Below are positions 31,945 to 41,242 of a stretch of DNA of 64,000 nucleotides, one piece after another (the stretch's first letter is position 1; each line of letters opens with the position of its first letter). A program made the translations under genes and the position numbers. Source of the stretch: Neorhizobium galegae bv. officinalis (lineage in GTDB: Bacteria; Pseudomonadota; Alphaproteobacteria; Rhizobiales; Rhizobiaceae); contig CCRI01000008.1 in NCBI GenBank assembly GCA_000985875.1, forward strand, positions 62,001 through 126,000. The letters run 5' to 3'. Under the pieces are notes generated by a model. It did not search any database, had not been told where the DNA came from, and saw only the letters and a program-made list of their open reading frames with translations.

Positions 31945-32061
31945 AATCCCATGCCTTACGTGTGGAATGCGGCTGGCCATACATTCGATTTGCCGCAAAA
32001 GCAAGAGCTTTGCGGAAATTACCTCAGCGTGAGCGAGTGACCGGCAATCAGCGGGGGACGG

Positions 32062-32910
32062 CTATTTCGCCGGCGCCGGGCACGGGTCCTGCTGCGGCTT
32101 CAACAGCTCCAGCTTGGCAAGGCTGCCGGACAGCACGAAGTCGCCGTAATCCATGGTCAGATCGCGGGTGATGCCGTTCTCATAGAGCTTGAACGACATG
32201 TTGTAGACCGGGGTCGGATCGCCGACAGCATTTTCGTTGAAATAGGCGATCGTCACCGGCCAGAAGGAAGACTTTGCAAACTCGCCCGCCTTGTCGGCAT
32301 CGACATCGTCCTTCTGCGCCGTCTGCGACTTGCCGATCACCGTCGTGGTCAGCAGCGCCTGGTCACCGTTTTCCGAGCCGTCGAAGACCCGCGCCTCGAA
32401 GAAACTCTTACCCTGCTTGGCATTCGCGATAACGTCGAGCATGTGGCTGGTCGGAAAATCGCTCGACGGCAATTCGATCTCACGGCCGTCGGGCTGGGTG
32501 ATTTCCACCTTGATGCCCTTGTCGACGATCGACGCGTCGCCGCTCAGCTGCTTGTCGAGCTGCTCGTCGGTGAAGGACTTGGTCTCGAAATGGAACTGGT
32601 TTGCGGCCATGTCCTCGAAGGTCGTGGTCTGCTGATCGCTAAGGCGCGTCTCCTCGCCTGTATTGATCTTGGTGACCAGCCGGAAATTGGTGGAAAAACC
32701 GGTGCAGGCCGAGCCGGTGAACTCATAGACCATGCGGCCGAACATGCCTTCGATGCCGGAACGTTCGGAGGCGTTCTTGAGCTTCAGGTCGTAAATGGCG
32801 CGATGCGGGACGAGCAGCCGGGCGGCAGCGTCGGTATTCGCGTCCGCGGAGGTGGCAGCCACAAGGCTCAGACCGCCGGCAAGGATCACCCCGAGGCTCA
32901 TTCGCAACAT
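32062..32910 (-). CDS. eipB: EipB-family cell-envelope integrity protein
   Basis: EipB (DUF1849) is a periplasmic protein first studied in Brucella, where it forms a beta-spiral and supports envelope integrity. The 282-residue precursor has a signal peptide with cleavage near SADA-NT (residue about 25). It then shows the conserved LLVPHRAIYDLKLKNASERSGIEG and a cysteine pair: one Cys in GSACTGF and one close to the C-terminus (QDPCPAP), which form the family's disulfide. AGGAGA precedes the ATG at 32910. It is a single gene, divergent from the ridA-like gene. Confidence 0.92.
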   Translation of the reverse strand: MLRMSLGVILAGGLSLVAATSADANTDAAARLLVPHRAIYDLKLKNASERSGIEGMFGRMVYEFTGSACTGFSTNFRLVTKINTGEETRLSDQQTTTFEDMAANQFHFETKSFTDEQLDKQLSGDASIVDKGIKVEITQPDGREIELPSSDFPTSHMLDVIANAKQGKSFFEARVFDGSENGDQALLTTTVIGKSQTAQKDDVDADKAGEFAKSSFWPVTIAYFNENAVGDPTPVYNMSFKLYENGITRDLTMDYGDFVLSGSLAKLELLKPQQDPCPAPAK

Positions 32911-33020
32911 TCACATTCTCCTGTTGGACTCAGTTGGTGATGTTATAAGAACGCCATCTGACCAAGCTAAGGCCTTGATGCAGGATTTTTGAAGATTTTA
33001 CAACAAAACGGGAGTCGAAA

Positions 33021-33491
33021 ATGACCGAAGCCATCGAAGGCCGCCTGCAGGAAATGGGGATCGTGCTCCCCGTCGCGGCAGCACCCGCCGCCAATTACGT
33101 GCCCTACACGATCAGCGGCAATACTCTTTATCTTTCCGGCCAGTTGCCGATCGAAGGGGGCAAGGTCGCGGTAACCGGCCTTGTCGGGCGCGATGTGGAT
33201 CTGCCGGCAGCGCAGCGGGCAGCGGAACTCTGCGCCATCAACATCCTCGCCCAGGCGAAGGCGGCACTCGGCGGCGACCTTGGCAGGATCCGCCGTGTCT
33301 TGAAGCTCAACGGCTTCGTCGCGTCGACACCTGATTTCGTCGAGCAGCATCTCGTCATCAACGGCGCCTCCAACCTGATCGCCAACGTGCTGGGCGATGC
33401 CGGCAAACATGCCCGTGCGGCCGTCGGAATGGCCTGCCTGCCCCTCAACGCCTCCGTCGAAATCGACGCCATCATCGAGATCGAAGCATGA
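33021..33491 (+). CDS. RidA/YjgF-family protein
   Basis: This 156-residue protein belongs to the Rid superfamily, whose best-known members deaminate reactive enamines or imines from amino-acid metabolism. It has YTISGNTLYLSGQLP and the trimer-interface ACLPLNASVEIDAI near the end. It is longer than archetypal RidA (about 128), placing it in a subgroup where imine deaminase activity is not guaranteed. It starts at the ATG 33021 and overlaps the next gene by 4 bp (ATGA), so the two are translationally coupled. Confidence 0.88.
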   Translation: MTEAIEGRLQEMGIVLPVAAAPAANYVPYTISGNTLYLSGQLPIEGGKVAVTGLVGRDVDLPAAQRAAELCAINILAQAKAALGGDLGRIRRVLKLNGFVASTPDFVEQHLVINGASNLIANVLGDAGKHARAAVGMACLPLNASVEIDAIIEIEA

Positions 33492-34225
33492 CCTCCGCAT
33501 CCTGGATCAAGGACCTCCCGGTCGCCCATCGCGGCTTTCACGACATGAACCATCAGGTGTGGGAAAATACCCTGTCTGCCTTTTCGCGCGCGGTGGAAGC
33601 CGGCTTTGCGATCGAATGCGACGTGCAGCTTGCCTCCGACAGCGTGCCGGTGATCTTCCACGACCATGATCTCGAACGGCTCTGCGGCATCAAGGGCGAC
33701 ATCCGCGAGAAGACCTCCGCGGAACTCGGCATGCTTTCGGTCGGCCAGACCAAAGACAAAATACCGACCCTGAAGCAGATGCTCGCACTCGTCGCCGGCA
33801 AGGTGCCCCTGGTCATAGAGATCAAGGGGCGCGAAGGCGACGGCGAGGACGACGGGTTCGCGGAAGCCGTGCTCGAAGTTCTCGAAGGTTATCAGGGCAA
33901 GGTGGCGCTGATGAGCTTCGACTATCACATCCTGCGCGATCTCAGAAAAGCCGGTTCGCCCTACCCGCTCGGCCTGACGGCCATGGGCGACAAACCGGAG
34001 GAATTTTTCGAGCATGACGAAGCCATGCAACTTGGCCTCGACTTCATTTCCTATCACTACCCCCACCTGCCGAATACGTTCATCACAGCACAGAGAGCGA
34101 CCGGAATTCCGGTCATTACCTGGACCGTGAGGGATGCAAATGGGCGCGAACATACCTATAAATATGCGGACCAGATGACATTCGAAGGTTTTGATCCGCG
34201 GGAGGCTTCCTCCCCCTCCCTGTAA
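33488..34225 (+). CDS. Glycerophosphodiester phosphodiesterase
   Basis: GDPD enzymes hydrolyse glycerophosphodiesters to glycerol 3-phosphate and an alcohol. The 245-residue TIM-barrel protein has the catalytic HRGFHD and ENTLSAFSRAVEAG near the start. It also has the metal-binding AIECDVQLASD and HDHDLERLCG, and VIEIKGREG mid-protein. There is no signal peptide, so it is cytoplasmic. It overlaps the ridA-like gene by ATGA and is followed 8 bp later by a FemAB-like gene. The substrate is unknown. Confidence 0.9.
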   Translation: MTSASWIKDLPVAHRGFHDMNHQVWENTLSAFSRAVEAGFAIECDVQLASDSVPVIFHDHDLERLCGIKGDIREKTSAELGMLSVGQTKDKIPTLKQMLALVAGKVPLVIEIKGREGDGEDDGFAEAVLEVLEGYQGKVALMSFDYHILRDLRKAGSPYPLGLTAMGDKPEEFFEHDEAMQLGLDFISYHYPHLPNTFITAQRATGIPVITWTVRDANGREHTYKYADQMTFEGFDPREASSPSL

Positions 34226-34233
34226 AGCAGAGC

Positions 34234-35430
34234 ATGACCGGTAATCTTACCATCCGCATCGAAAAGTCCTTCTGCGCGATCAGCCCGGCAAGCTGGTCGC
34301 GCCTTTCGGGCACTTCCAAGTCCTCGTCCCTGGACGTGCCCTACAATCCGTTCCTTTCGCATGCCTATCTTTCGGCGCTGGAGGAATCAGGCTCGGCCAC
34401 CGCCAAGACCGGCTGGCTCGGCCACCATCTGCTTCTCGAAGACGACAAGGGCATGCTGATCGGTGCGGTCCCCGGCTATCTGAAAAGCCACAGCCAGGGC
34501 GAATATGTCTTCGACCACGGCTGGGCCGACGCTTTCGAGCGGGCCGGCGGGCGTTATTATCCGAAACTGCAATGCACCGTGCCGTTCACGCCCGCGACCG
34601 GGCCGCGGCTGCTGGTCTGCGAAGGTTACGACAGCGATTCGACCGAGCTGATGCTTGCGGCCGGTCTCCAGGAGGTGACACGGCAGCTCGGCATCTCGTC
34701 GGCGCATGTGACCTTCGTTGCCGAAGACCAGGTCGCCGCCTTCGAGGAGGCGGAATACCTGCACCGGACCGACAAGCAGTTCCATTTCATCAACGAGGGT
34801 TATGAGAACCACGACGCGTTCCTGGAAACGCTGGCGTCCCGCAAGCGCAAGGCGCTGAAGAAGGAACGTCGCGCGGCCCTGGAAAACGGCATCAGCATCG
34901 ACTGGCTGACCGGCAAGGACCTGACCGAAGAGATCTGGGACCAGTTCTTCACCTTCTACATGGATACCGGCGGCCGCAAATGGGGCCGGCCTTACCTGAC
35001 GCGAAGTTTCTACTCGCTGATCGGCGAGCGCATGCCGGAAGACATCCTGCTGGTGATGGCCAAGCGCGAGGGAAAATACGTCGCCGGCGCGATCAACTTC
35101 ATCGGCGGGGATGCGCTCTACGGCCGGCACTGGGGCTGTATCGAGGACCACCCCTTTCTGCATTTCGAGGTCTGCTATCACCAGGCGATCGATTTCGCGC
35201 TCGCCAAGGGCTTGAAGCGCGTCGAGGCCGGCGCGCAAGGGGAACACAAGCTGGCGCGCGGTTACCTGCCTGTCACCACCCATTCGATGCACTATATCGC
35301 CCATGCGGGGCTGAGGCGCGCGATCGCCGACTATCTGGAGCGCGAACGAGAAGACGTCGAGCAGATGACGGAATATCTCGCCGAGCACAGCCCCTTCCGC
35401 AAGGGCGAGCGTCAGCAGGAACAGGACTAG
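34234..35430 (+). CDS. FemAB-like GNAT-fold protein (peptidoglycan biosynthesis-like family)
   Basis: This 398-residue protein resembles the bacterial FemAB-like family (PF04339 type, formerly DUF482). Typical segments are NPFLSHAYLSALEESGSA near the start, a central KRKALKKERRAA helix, and ALYGRHWGCIEDHPFLHFEVCYHQAIDFA in the second GNAT half. The family is annotated as peptidoglycan biosynthesis-like by similarity to Fem aminoacyltransferases, but its reaction has not been established to my knowledge. No membrane segment or signal peptide is present. It follows the phosphodiesterase gene by 8 bp and precedes a HIT gene, all on the plus strand. Confidence 0.88.
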   Translation: MTGNLTIRIEKSFCAISPASWSRLSGTSKSSSLDVPYNPFLSHAYLSALEESGSATAKTGWLGHHLLLEDDKGMLIGAVPGYLKSHSQGEYVFDHGWADAFERAGGRYYPKLQCTVPFTPATGPRLLVCEGYDSDSTELMLAAGLQEVTRQLGISSAHVTFVAEDQVAAFEEAEYLHRTDKQFHFINEGYENHDAFLETLASRKRKALKKERRAALENGISIDWLTGKDLTEEIWDQFFTFYMDTGGRKWGRPYLTRSFYSLIGERMPEDILLVMAKREGKYVAGAINFIGGDALYGRHWGCIEDHPFLHFEVCYHQAIDFALAKGLKRVEAGAQGEHKLARGYLPVTTHSMHYIAHAGLRRAIADYLEREREDVEQMTEYLAEHSPFRKGERQQEQD

Positions 35431-35471
35431 GTCTTTAAAAGACGACCGGACGACAAGGAGAGGACATCACG

Positions 35472-35903
35472 ATGAGCGGACCGGCTTACGACAGCAACAA
35501 CATCTTCGGAAAGATCCTGCGCGGCGAGATCCCGTGCCACCGGGTCTACGAGGACGACGACACCCTTGCCTTCATGGATGTCATGCCGCAATCGCCCGGT
35601 CACCTTCTGGTGATCCCGAAAGCGCCCTCGCGCAACATTCTCGATGCCGACCCTGCCGTGCTTTCGAAGGTGATCCCGGTGGTGCAGAAGCTCGCCAAGG
35701 CCGCCAAGGACGCCTTCGAGGCGGACGGGATCACGGTCATCCAGTTCAACGAACCGGCTTCCGGCCAGACGGTCTTCCACCTGCATTTCCACGTCATCCC
35801 ACGCTACGAGGGACAGGCTCTGAGACCCCATTCGGGCCAGATGGAAAACAACGAGGTGCTGGCGGCAAACGCCGAAAAGATCATCGGCGAATTGGGTAAC
35901 TGA
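35472..35903 (+). CDS. HIT-family nucleotide-binding protein
   Basis: HIT proteins hydrolyse or transfer nucleotide monophosphates. The 143-residue protein shows the histidine triad HLHFHVIP at about residues 97-104 and the upstream FGKILRGEIPCHRVYEDD segment. This is the Hint-type layout of nucleoside phosphoramidases. AAGGAG lies 11 bp before the ATG. The stop is only one base from the stop of the convergent azlD gene. The physiological substrate is unknown. Confidence 0.93.
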   Translation: MSGPAYDSNNIFGKILRGEIPCHRVYEDDDTLAFMDVMPQSPGHLLVIPKAPSRNILDADPAVLSKVIPVVQKLAKAAKDAFEADGITVIQFNEPASGQTVFHLHFHVIPRYEGQALRPHSGQMENNEVLAANAEKIIGELGN

Positions 35904-35904
35904 C

Positions 35905-36243
35905 CTAGAAGCCGCCCCACCAGATACCCGCGACCAAAAGCGCCATGGGCACGGCCACGCCGACGCCGACCTTGCGGCCGGTCGCCACGAATACCGCAAA
36001 CCCGATGCCGGCGGCGCCGACCCTCAGCCAGAGCGGCGTGCCGGCGAGCGTGCCGTTCGGGAAGACGATCAGCTTGGCGGTGACGGCCATGACGAGCGAG
36101 GTCGCCACCGCCCTCACCCAATACAGCGCCTCGGAATCCTCGTTCAGCCGGTTGCCGGTGAAAACCCCGAGCCAGCGCCAGATATCGGTCGCCAGGAAAC
36201 CGGCTACCGCGATGACGATGAAGGTCCAGTATTCGGCAATCAT
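35905..36243 (-). CDS. azlD: AzlD-family branched-chain amino-acid exporter subunit
   Basis: AzlD is the small partner of AzlC in LIV-E-type exporters for branched-chain amino acids. The 112-residue protein has about four membrane helices (FIVIAVAGFLATDIW, ALYWVRAVATSLVMAV and others). I chose the ATG at 36243 (MIAEYWTF), which overlaps the azlC stop as ATGA. The longer frame would add 29 Arg-rich residues from inside azlC. The pair was probably transcribed together. Some azlCD pairs export other small molecules. Confidence 0.88.
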   Translation of the reverse strand: MIAEYWTFIVIAVAGFLATDIWRWLGVFTGNRLNEDSEALYWVRAVATSLVMAVTAKLIVFPNGTLAGTPLWLRVGAAGIGFAVFVATGRKVGVGVAVPMALLVAGIWWGGF

Positions 36244-36989
36244 CGCCCGGCCCCCTGCCCGACGTGCTTTTTCTTCCGACGCGCCCTGTCGATCAGGTAG
36301 GCCACCGTTCCGCCACCGACGCCGGCGCAAAGCACGTCGAATTGCGGGGTCACCAGCGCCAGCGTCGGGCCGAGGATTACCCCCATGACAAAGGCGATCT
36401 TGACCACCGGCTGGTGCGCGCTCGCCCAGATGGAAGCGTTGAAATAGACCGGCGTCAGGAAGAAGAGTACGCCCGCAACGGTCGGCGGAAAGCCCGAGAC
36501 GATGTCGTAGAAAACCCCGACGACAAGGGTGCCCGTCAAGGTCAAGGTCACGCCGAAGCCGGCGAAATAGACTGCCCGGTATTCGCGCGGCACGTTGCGC
36601 AGGGTGGTGATCGCGAACACCCAGGACGTGATGGCGATGAAATGCGACAGGATCAGCAGCAGCCAGATCGGCGTGCGCCTCGTCCGCATTTCCGGGACGA
36701 CGGAGGCGACCATCGGCATCATCCGGATCGAGGAGAGCGTAACCGCCAAGAAACAGGCTGCGATATTGGCACCGCTCGCCATGCTGCCGACCAGGATGAC
36801 CTGCGCCGGAAGCGCCCAGATGGCCAACGACATGAAGACCGCCTCGGCGCGCGTCAGCCCCGATTCGAGCGCAAAGGCGCTGAAGCCGACGATCGAGGTC
36901 AGGAGAATGAGGGCCGGAAGCGAGAGCAGGCCCCGCATGCCGGTAAAGAACCAGGATAGGGCGTTGCGGTCGTCACTGACTGGAGACAT
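36240..36989 (-). CDS. azlC: AzlC-family branched-chain amino-acid permease
   Basis: AzlC is the large subunit of the AzlCD exporter. The 249-residue polytopic protein includes the family-typical FSAFALESGLTRAEAVFMSLAIWALPAQ, split here as one early helix pair, and SGANIAACFLAVTLSSIRMMPM. Its charged C-terminal tail (DRARRKKKHVGQG) is cytoplasmic. It lies downstream of clpA, from which a strong terminator at 37031-37057 separates it. It therefore probably has its own promoter in the gap. Confidence 0.88.
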   Translation of the reverse strand: MSPVSDDRNALSWFFTGMRGLLSLPALILLTSIVGFSAFALESGLTRAEAVFMSLAIWALPAQVILVGSMASGANIAACFLAVTLSSIRMMPMVASVVPEMRTRRTPIWLLLILSHFIAITSWVFAITTLRNVPREYRAVYFAGFGVTLTLTGTLVVGVFYDIVSGFPPTVAGVLFFLTPVYFNASIWASAHQPVVKIAFVMGVILGPTLALVTPQFDVLCAGVGGGTVAYLIDRARRKKKHVGQGAGR

Positions 36990-37030
36990 CGGTATTCCGG
37001 CGGATATGAAAAAGGCTCGTCATCAAAACG

Positions 37031-37057
37031 GCGATGCCGGGACAAGCCCGGCATCGC
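37031..37057 (-). terminator. Terminator downstream of clpA
   Basis: A perfect 11-bp stem (GCGATGCCGGG with CCCGGCATCGC) and 5-nt loop are followed on the minus strand by CGTTTTGATG. It lies 20 bp beyond the clpA stop and should isolate clpSA from azlCD. Confidence 0.82.
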
Positions 37058-37077
37058 AAGAGTTCCATGCGAAACTG

Positions 37078-39609
37078 TTATTTGCTCTTGGGCACACGCG
37101 GCACCGTGGTGCTCTTGCGCGGCGGCGTCTTGGGCGCATCTTCCGATGCGATCACGTCCGCGTCGACCATGGCGCGAGCCCGGGCCGAGCCGCCGTCCTT
37201 GTCCTTCGGCGCCGACTTCTTCGGTGCCTTGGGCTTGGCAACCTTGGCCTCGGCTTCCTCGGCGGCCTCTTCCACCTCGGCCTCCGGCTTCGGCTTCACG
37301 GGCGTCGCTTCGGAAATCGAGTCGAGGATGAGCTTGTCCTTGCCATCCTCGCCCTTGCCGACGGTAACGCGAACCACGCCACCCTTACGCAGCTTGCCGA
37401 ACAGGATCTCGTTGGCGAGCGGCTTCTTGATGTATTCCTGGATGACGCGCGAGAGCGGGCGGGCGCCCATCTTCTCGTCGTAACCCTTTTCCGCCAGCCA
37501 GGCGATCGCATCCTGATGCAGGTCGAAGGTGACGTTGCGTTCCGAAAGCTGCGTCTCGAGCTGCATGACGAACTTCTGCACGACCTGATGGATGACCTCC
37601 GTCGGCAGCGGTGCGAACGGGATGATCGCATCGAGGCGGTTGCGGAATTCCGGCGTGAACAGGCGGTTGATCGCCTCTTCGTCCTCGCCGGTGCGCTTGG
37701 ACGAGCCGAAGCCGATGGCGGCCTTGGCCATTTCCGACGCGCCCGCATTGGTCGTCATGATCAGGATGACGTTGCGGAAGTCGATCTTCTTGCCGTTGTG
37801 GTCGGTCAGCGAACCATGGTCCATGACCTGCAGCAGGATATTGTAGATATCCGGATGCGCCTTCTCGATTTCGTCGAGCAGGACCACTGAGTGCGGATGC
37901 TGATCGACGCCGTCGGTCAGGAGACCGCCCTGGTCGAAGCCGACATAGCCGGGAGGTGCGCCGAGCAGCCGCGAGACCGTGTGGCGTTCCATATATTCCG
38001 ACATGTCGAAGCGCAGCATCTCGACGCCGAGGGAGGCGGCAAGCTGCTTGGCGACTTCCGTCTTGCCGACGCCGGTGGGGCCGGAGAAGACGTAGGAGCC
38101 GATCGGCTTGTTCGGTTCGCGAAGGCCGGCACGGGCGAGCTTGATCGCCGTCGACAGGGCTTCGATCGCCGCATCCTGGCCGTAGACGACCGAACGCAGT
38201 TCCTTTTCCAGGTTGGCGAGAACCATCTCGTCATCCTTGGAGACGGTCTTTGCCGGAATCCGCGCCATGGTGGCGATCGTGGCTTCGATCTCCTTCTCGG
38301 TGATCAGCTTGCGGCGCTTGGAGGCCGGAAGCAGCATCTGGGCCGCACCGGTCTCGTCGATCACGTCGATCGCCTTGTCCGGAAGCTTGCGGTCGGAGAT
38401 GTAGCGGGCCGACAGTTCGACGGCCGACTTGATCGCCTCGTTGGTGTAACGCAGCTTGTGATAGTCCTCGAAATAAGGCTTCAACCCTTTCATGATCTCG
38501 ATCGCATCCTCGATCGACGGCTCATTGACGTCGATCTTCTGGAAGCGGCGAACCAGAGCCCGGTCCTTTTCGAAGAACTGGCGGTATTCCTTGTAGGTGG
38601 TCGAACCGATGCAGCGGATCGCGCCCGAAGACAGAGCCGGCTTCAACAGGTTCGAGGCATCCATCGCGCCGCCGGAGGTGGCGCCTGCCCCGATGACCGT
38701 GTGGATCTCGTCGATGAACAGAACCGCACCCGGATACTCTTCGAGTTCCTTGACGACCTGCTTCAGGCGTTCCTCGAAATCACCGCGATAACGGGTGCCG
38801 GCGAGCAGCGTGCCCATGTCGAGCGAGAAGATGGTGGCGTCGGCCAGAGCCTCCGGCACCTTGCCTTCGATGATCCGCTTGGCGAGGCCTTCGGCGATCG
38901 CCGTCTTGCCGACGCCCGGATCACCCACATAGAGCGGGTTGTTCTTGGAGCGGCGGCACAGAACCTGGATCGTGCGGTTGACTTCGGCATGGCGACCGAT
39001 CAGGGGATCGATACGGCCATCGCGGGCCTTTTCGTTCAGGTTGACGCAATAGGCCTTGAGGGCGTCCTGCGGCTTCTTGGCGGAACCTTCCTCCTGGTCG
39101 CGGGCGGAAGGCTTGGCTTCCGGTTCGTTGTCTTCGGCGCCGCGCGGCGTGCGGGTCTGGGAGGTGCCCGCCCGCTTGCCGATGCCGTGAGAGATATAGT
39201 TGACCGCGTCGTAGCGGGTCATTTCCTGCTCCTGCAGGAAAAAGGCCGCATGGCTTTCCCGTTCCGCGAAGATCGCGACGAGAACGTTGGCGCCGGTCAC
39301 TTCCTCGCGGCCCGAGGACTGGACGTGGATGACGGCGCGCTGGATGACGCGCTGGAAGCCGGATGTCGGCTTGGAATCCTCGTCATAACCGGTGATCAGG
39401 TTGGCAAGTTCATTATCGACATAGTCGGTGACGGTCTTGCGCAGCGTTTCCAAATTGACGTTACAAGCGCCCATGACCGCGGCTGCGTCGGCATCGTCGA
39501 TCAACGCCAAAAGCAGATGCTCGAGCGTGGCATATTCGTGATGCCGCTCGTTGGCAAAGGTCAGTGCCTGATGCAGCGCCTTTTCTAGACTAGGCGAAAA
39601 TGTTGGCAC
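37078..39609 (-). CDS. clpA: ATP-dependent Clp protease ATP-binding subunit ClpA
   Basis: ClpA is the hexameric AAA+ unfoldase that feeds substrates to ClpP. The 843-residue protein has an N-domain that docks ClpS ([21 protein letters not shown]) and a first AAA+ module with GDPGVGKT. The second has GPTGVGKT, and AIGFGS matches the ClpP-docking IGF-type loop. The last 78 residues are an Ala/Lys/Pro/Glu-rich tail absent from E. coli ClpA (758 residues). The start is a GTG at 39609 preceded by GAGGAA; this gives the family N-terminus MPTFSPS. The clpS stop is 10 bp upstream, so adaptor and unfoldase are co-expressed. Confidence 0.95.
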   Translation of the reverse strand: MPTFSPSLEKALHQALTFANERHHEYATLEHLLLALIDDADAAAVMGACNVNLETLRKTVTDYVDNELANLITGYDEDSKPTSGFQRVIQRAVIHVQSSGREEVTGANVLVAIFAERESHAAFFLQEQEMTRYDAVNYISHGIGKRAGTSQTRTPRGAEDNEPEAKPSARDQEEGSAKKPQDALKAYCVNLNEKARDGRIDPLIGRHAEVNRTIQVLCRRSKNNPLYVGDPGVGKTAIAEGLAKRIIEGKVPEALADATIFSLDMGTLLAGTRYRGDFEERLKQVVKELEEYPGAVLFIDEIHTVIGAGATSGGAMDASNLLKPALSSGAIRCIGSTTYKEYRQFFEKDRALVRRFQKIDVNEPSIEDAIEIMKGLKPYFEDYHKLRYTNEAIKSAVELSARYISDRKLPDKAIDVIDETGAAQMLLPASKRRKLITEKEIEATIATMARIPAKTVSKDDEMVLANLEKELRSVVYGQDAAIEALSTAIKLARAGLREPNKPIGSYVFSGPTGVGKTEVAKQLAASLGVEMLRFDMSEYMERHTVSRLLGAPPGYVGFDQGGLLTDGVDQHPHSVVLLDEIEKAHPDIYNILLQVMDHGSLTDHNGKKIDFRNVILIMTTNAGASEMAKAAIGFGSSKRTGEDEEAINRLFTPEFRNRLDAIIPFAPLPTEVIHQVVQKFVMQLETQLSERNVTFDLHQDAIAWLAEKGYDEKMGARPLSRVIQEYIKKPLANEILFGKLRKGGVVRVTVGKGEDGKDKLILDSISEATPVKPKPEAEVEEAAEEAEAKVAKPKAPKKSAPKDKDGGSARARAMVDADVIASEDAPKTPPRKSTTVPRVPKSK

Positions 39610-39619
39610 GTCGGGTTCC

Positions 39620-39979
39620 TCACTTCTTTTCCATGACACATTGCAGCGGATGCTGGTGTTGCCGGGCGAAGTCCATGACCTGGGACACTTTGGTTTCCGC
39701 TACTTCGTATGTGAATATTCCGCATTCCCCCACGCCGTGATTGTGAACGTGGAGCATGATACGCGTCGCTGCCTCCCTGTCCTTCTGAAAGAAACGTTCC
39801 AGAATGTGGATGACGAACTCCATGGGCGTATAATCGTCATTCAGCAGCAGTACGCGGTAGAGATTGGGCTTCTTTGTTTTCGGCTTCGTGCGAGTGATGA
39901 CCGAGGTACCGCGATTTGCGCTGTCTCCGTCGCCACCCTTTTCAGCTTGCATCAAGATCGGCAGTGCGATCATCTTCAT
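39620..39979 (-). CDS. clpS: ATP-dependent Clp protease adaptor ClpS
   Basis: ClpS binds N-degron substrates and delivers them to ClpA. The 119-residue protein has the conserved core [20 protein letters not shown], in which the NDD-TPMEFV residues line the N-degron pocket. It continues with [24 protein letters not shown] disordered N-terminal extension of about 35 residues is needed in E. coli for delivery. The gene lies directly upstream of clpA. Many alphaproteobacteria carry a second ClpS paralogue elsewhere. Confidence 0.95.
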   Translation of the reverse strand: MKMIALPILMQAEKGGDGDSANRGTSVITRTKPKTKKPNLYRVLLLNDDYTPMEFVIHILERFFQKDREAATRIMLHVHNHGVGECGIFTYEVAETKVSQVMDFARQHQHPLQCVMEKK

Positions 39980-40155
39980 TCATTCCCCAGTCATCCGGCG
40001 GGTTCGTCCGAATGGCCGAACGGCCGGACTTTAGTCTTCCTAACTTAGTTCATTGAACGCGGATTTTAAGCCCCCTTTGCGGCCACGCAATCACTATTCC
40101 GCTAAAGAGATCATGGAACATGCCGAAAATCGGGAATTTCCGCATTGGCATGAAT

Positions 40156-40190
40156 CAAAAAGGCCGGCAGCGTTGAACGCCGCCGGCCTT
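40156..40190 (-). terminator. Terminator downstream of the phasin gene
   Basis: The stem AAGGCCGGC/GCCGGCCTT (40160-40168 and 40182-40190) is followed by TTTTTGATT on the minus strand. It lies 40 bp after the phasin stop and should end that transcript before clpS. Confidence 0.85.
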
Positions 40191-40229
40191 CTGACTGTGA
40201 AGGCGTCGTTTTGGGGGCCGCTATGCGCG

Positions 40230-40580
40230 TTACGCGGCGTTTGCAGTCACCATGGCGGTCGACTTGGCGACCGGCGCTTCGTAGGGCTTGTAAGCCGTCT
40301 TGGCGAGATCGGCATACATGTCGGTAATCTTGGTCGACTCGGCAATAAAGCTCTCGTATGCCGACTTGACGTAATTGGTCTGGAGTTCGAACGCCGCCTC
40401 GACACTGCGGGTGGAAGCGAGCGCTTCCATGAAACCCGTCATGTCCTGAAAGGACTTCTTGGAATAATCGGTCGCTTCGGTCGCGATCGCCTGATAACCC
40501 TTGGCGATCTCGGAATAGCTCTTCAGCATCCCGTCCATCGCTTCCTTGCTTTTCTTGCTGGCCTCATCGAAATTGAACAT
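40230..40580 (-). CDS. Phasin family protein
   Basis: Phasins coat polyhydroxyalkanoate granules and limit their size. The 116-residue protein is nearly all amphipathic helix (MFNFDEASKKSKEAMDGMLKSYSEIAKGY onward, split here by context), with the phasin_2-type segment KSFQDMTGFMEALASTRSVEAAFELQ. There is no signal peptide or membrane helix. The PHA synthase gene phaC lies far away at 61461, so synthesis and coating are not one operon. It has its own terminator, indicating a single-gene unit. Confidence 0.9.
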   Translation of the reverse strand: MFNFDEASKKSKEAMDGMLKSYSEIAKGYQAIATEATDYSKKSFQDMTGFMEALASTRSVEAAFELQTNYVKSAYESFIAESTKITDMYADLAKTAYKPYEAPVAKSTAMVTANAA

Positions 40581-40878
40581 CGCCGGTCCCTTTGTTCTAT
40601 TCGGATGCGCTGATAGAATGCGGCACGCCGATAAAAGTCAAGGATGATTTGTGCGCCGCAAAATCACCTTTGGTTGCATCCGCATGCGTGCGAATGCATA
40701 AACCGATAGAGCGTCTTGATTTTGCGAAGATATATCAGCGGATCACAACCAACACGCAAAACGTCGCAGCCATTTTCCTATCCGGCGGTCGCTCCGCACG
40801 AATCACAAAAGCGGGCCAATCAGCCCGCCCTGAAGTCGCGCGACCGGAACGATCGCAGATCGACGTCCGGGAGATCGA
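40581..40878. other. Intergenic region between DUF3126 and phasin genes
   Basis: This 298-bp gap holds the phasin promoter region on its left and a terminator hairpin for the DUF3126 gene on its right (40811-40828). A 12-bp direct repeat lies at its right edge (40857-40868 and 40883-40894). I see no convincing gene in it. Confidence 0.55.
40811..40828 (-). terminator. Probable terminator downstream of the DUF3126 gene
   Basis: GCGGGC (40811-40816) pairs with GCCCGC (40823-40828) around CAATCA. On the minus strand the stem is followed by TTTTGTGATT. It lies 50 bp beyond the DUF3126 stop. Confidence 0.65.
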
Positions 40879-41082
40879 TCAGAGATCGACGTCCAGGATC
40901 GCCATGGAGAAATTGTAGGAGCGGTCGCCATCCTCGTCGTCGATGTAGATGACGCCGAGAAACTCGTCGCCGAGGTAAACTTCGGCCGAGTCGTTCTTAC
41001 GCGGACGCGCCTTGACGATCGCCTGCGGATTGATCACGCGCTTGAAATAGGCGTCGAGCTTCTTGATTTCGTCCGGTTTCAC
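40879..41082 (-). CDS. DUF3126 family protein
   Basis: This 67-residue protein matches the small DUF3126 family of alphaproteobacteria: KPDEIKKLDAYFKRVINP, then KNDSAEVYLGDEFLGVIYIDDEDGDRS, given here in part. It is soluble, acidic toward the C-terminus, and has no known function. The start is a GTG at 41082 preceded by GGAGAG. Adding the upstream frame would give 14 extra residues with no ribosome-binding site. Its final codons are part of a 12-bp direct repeat. Confidence 0.8.
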   Translation of the reverse strand: MKPDEIKKLDAYFKRVINPQAIVKARPRKNDSAEVYLGDEFLGVIYIDDEDGDRSYNFSMAILDVDL

Positions 41083-41242
41083 GTTTCTCTCCGTCAGCGG
41101 TTCTAAGTGCGGCGCTTTTGGCATGGGACAACGGCGAAAGTAAAGTCGCCAGAAACAGCCTTGCCGCTCTTTTGCGATGTTCGCTGAGGCCGATGTTCAG
41201 CAAACCCCAAACATCGAAAAGCGGCGGGCGAACGCAGACGAA

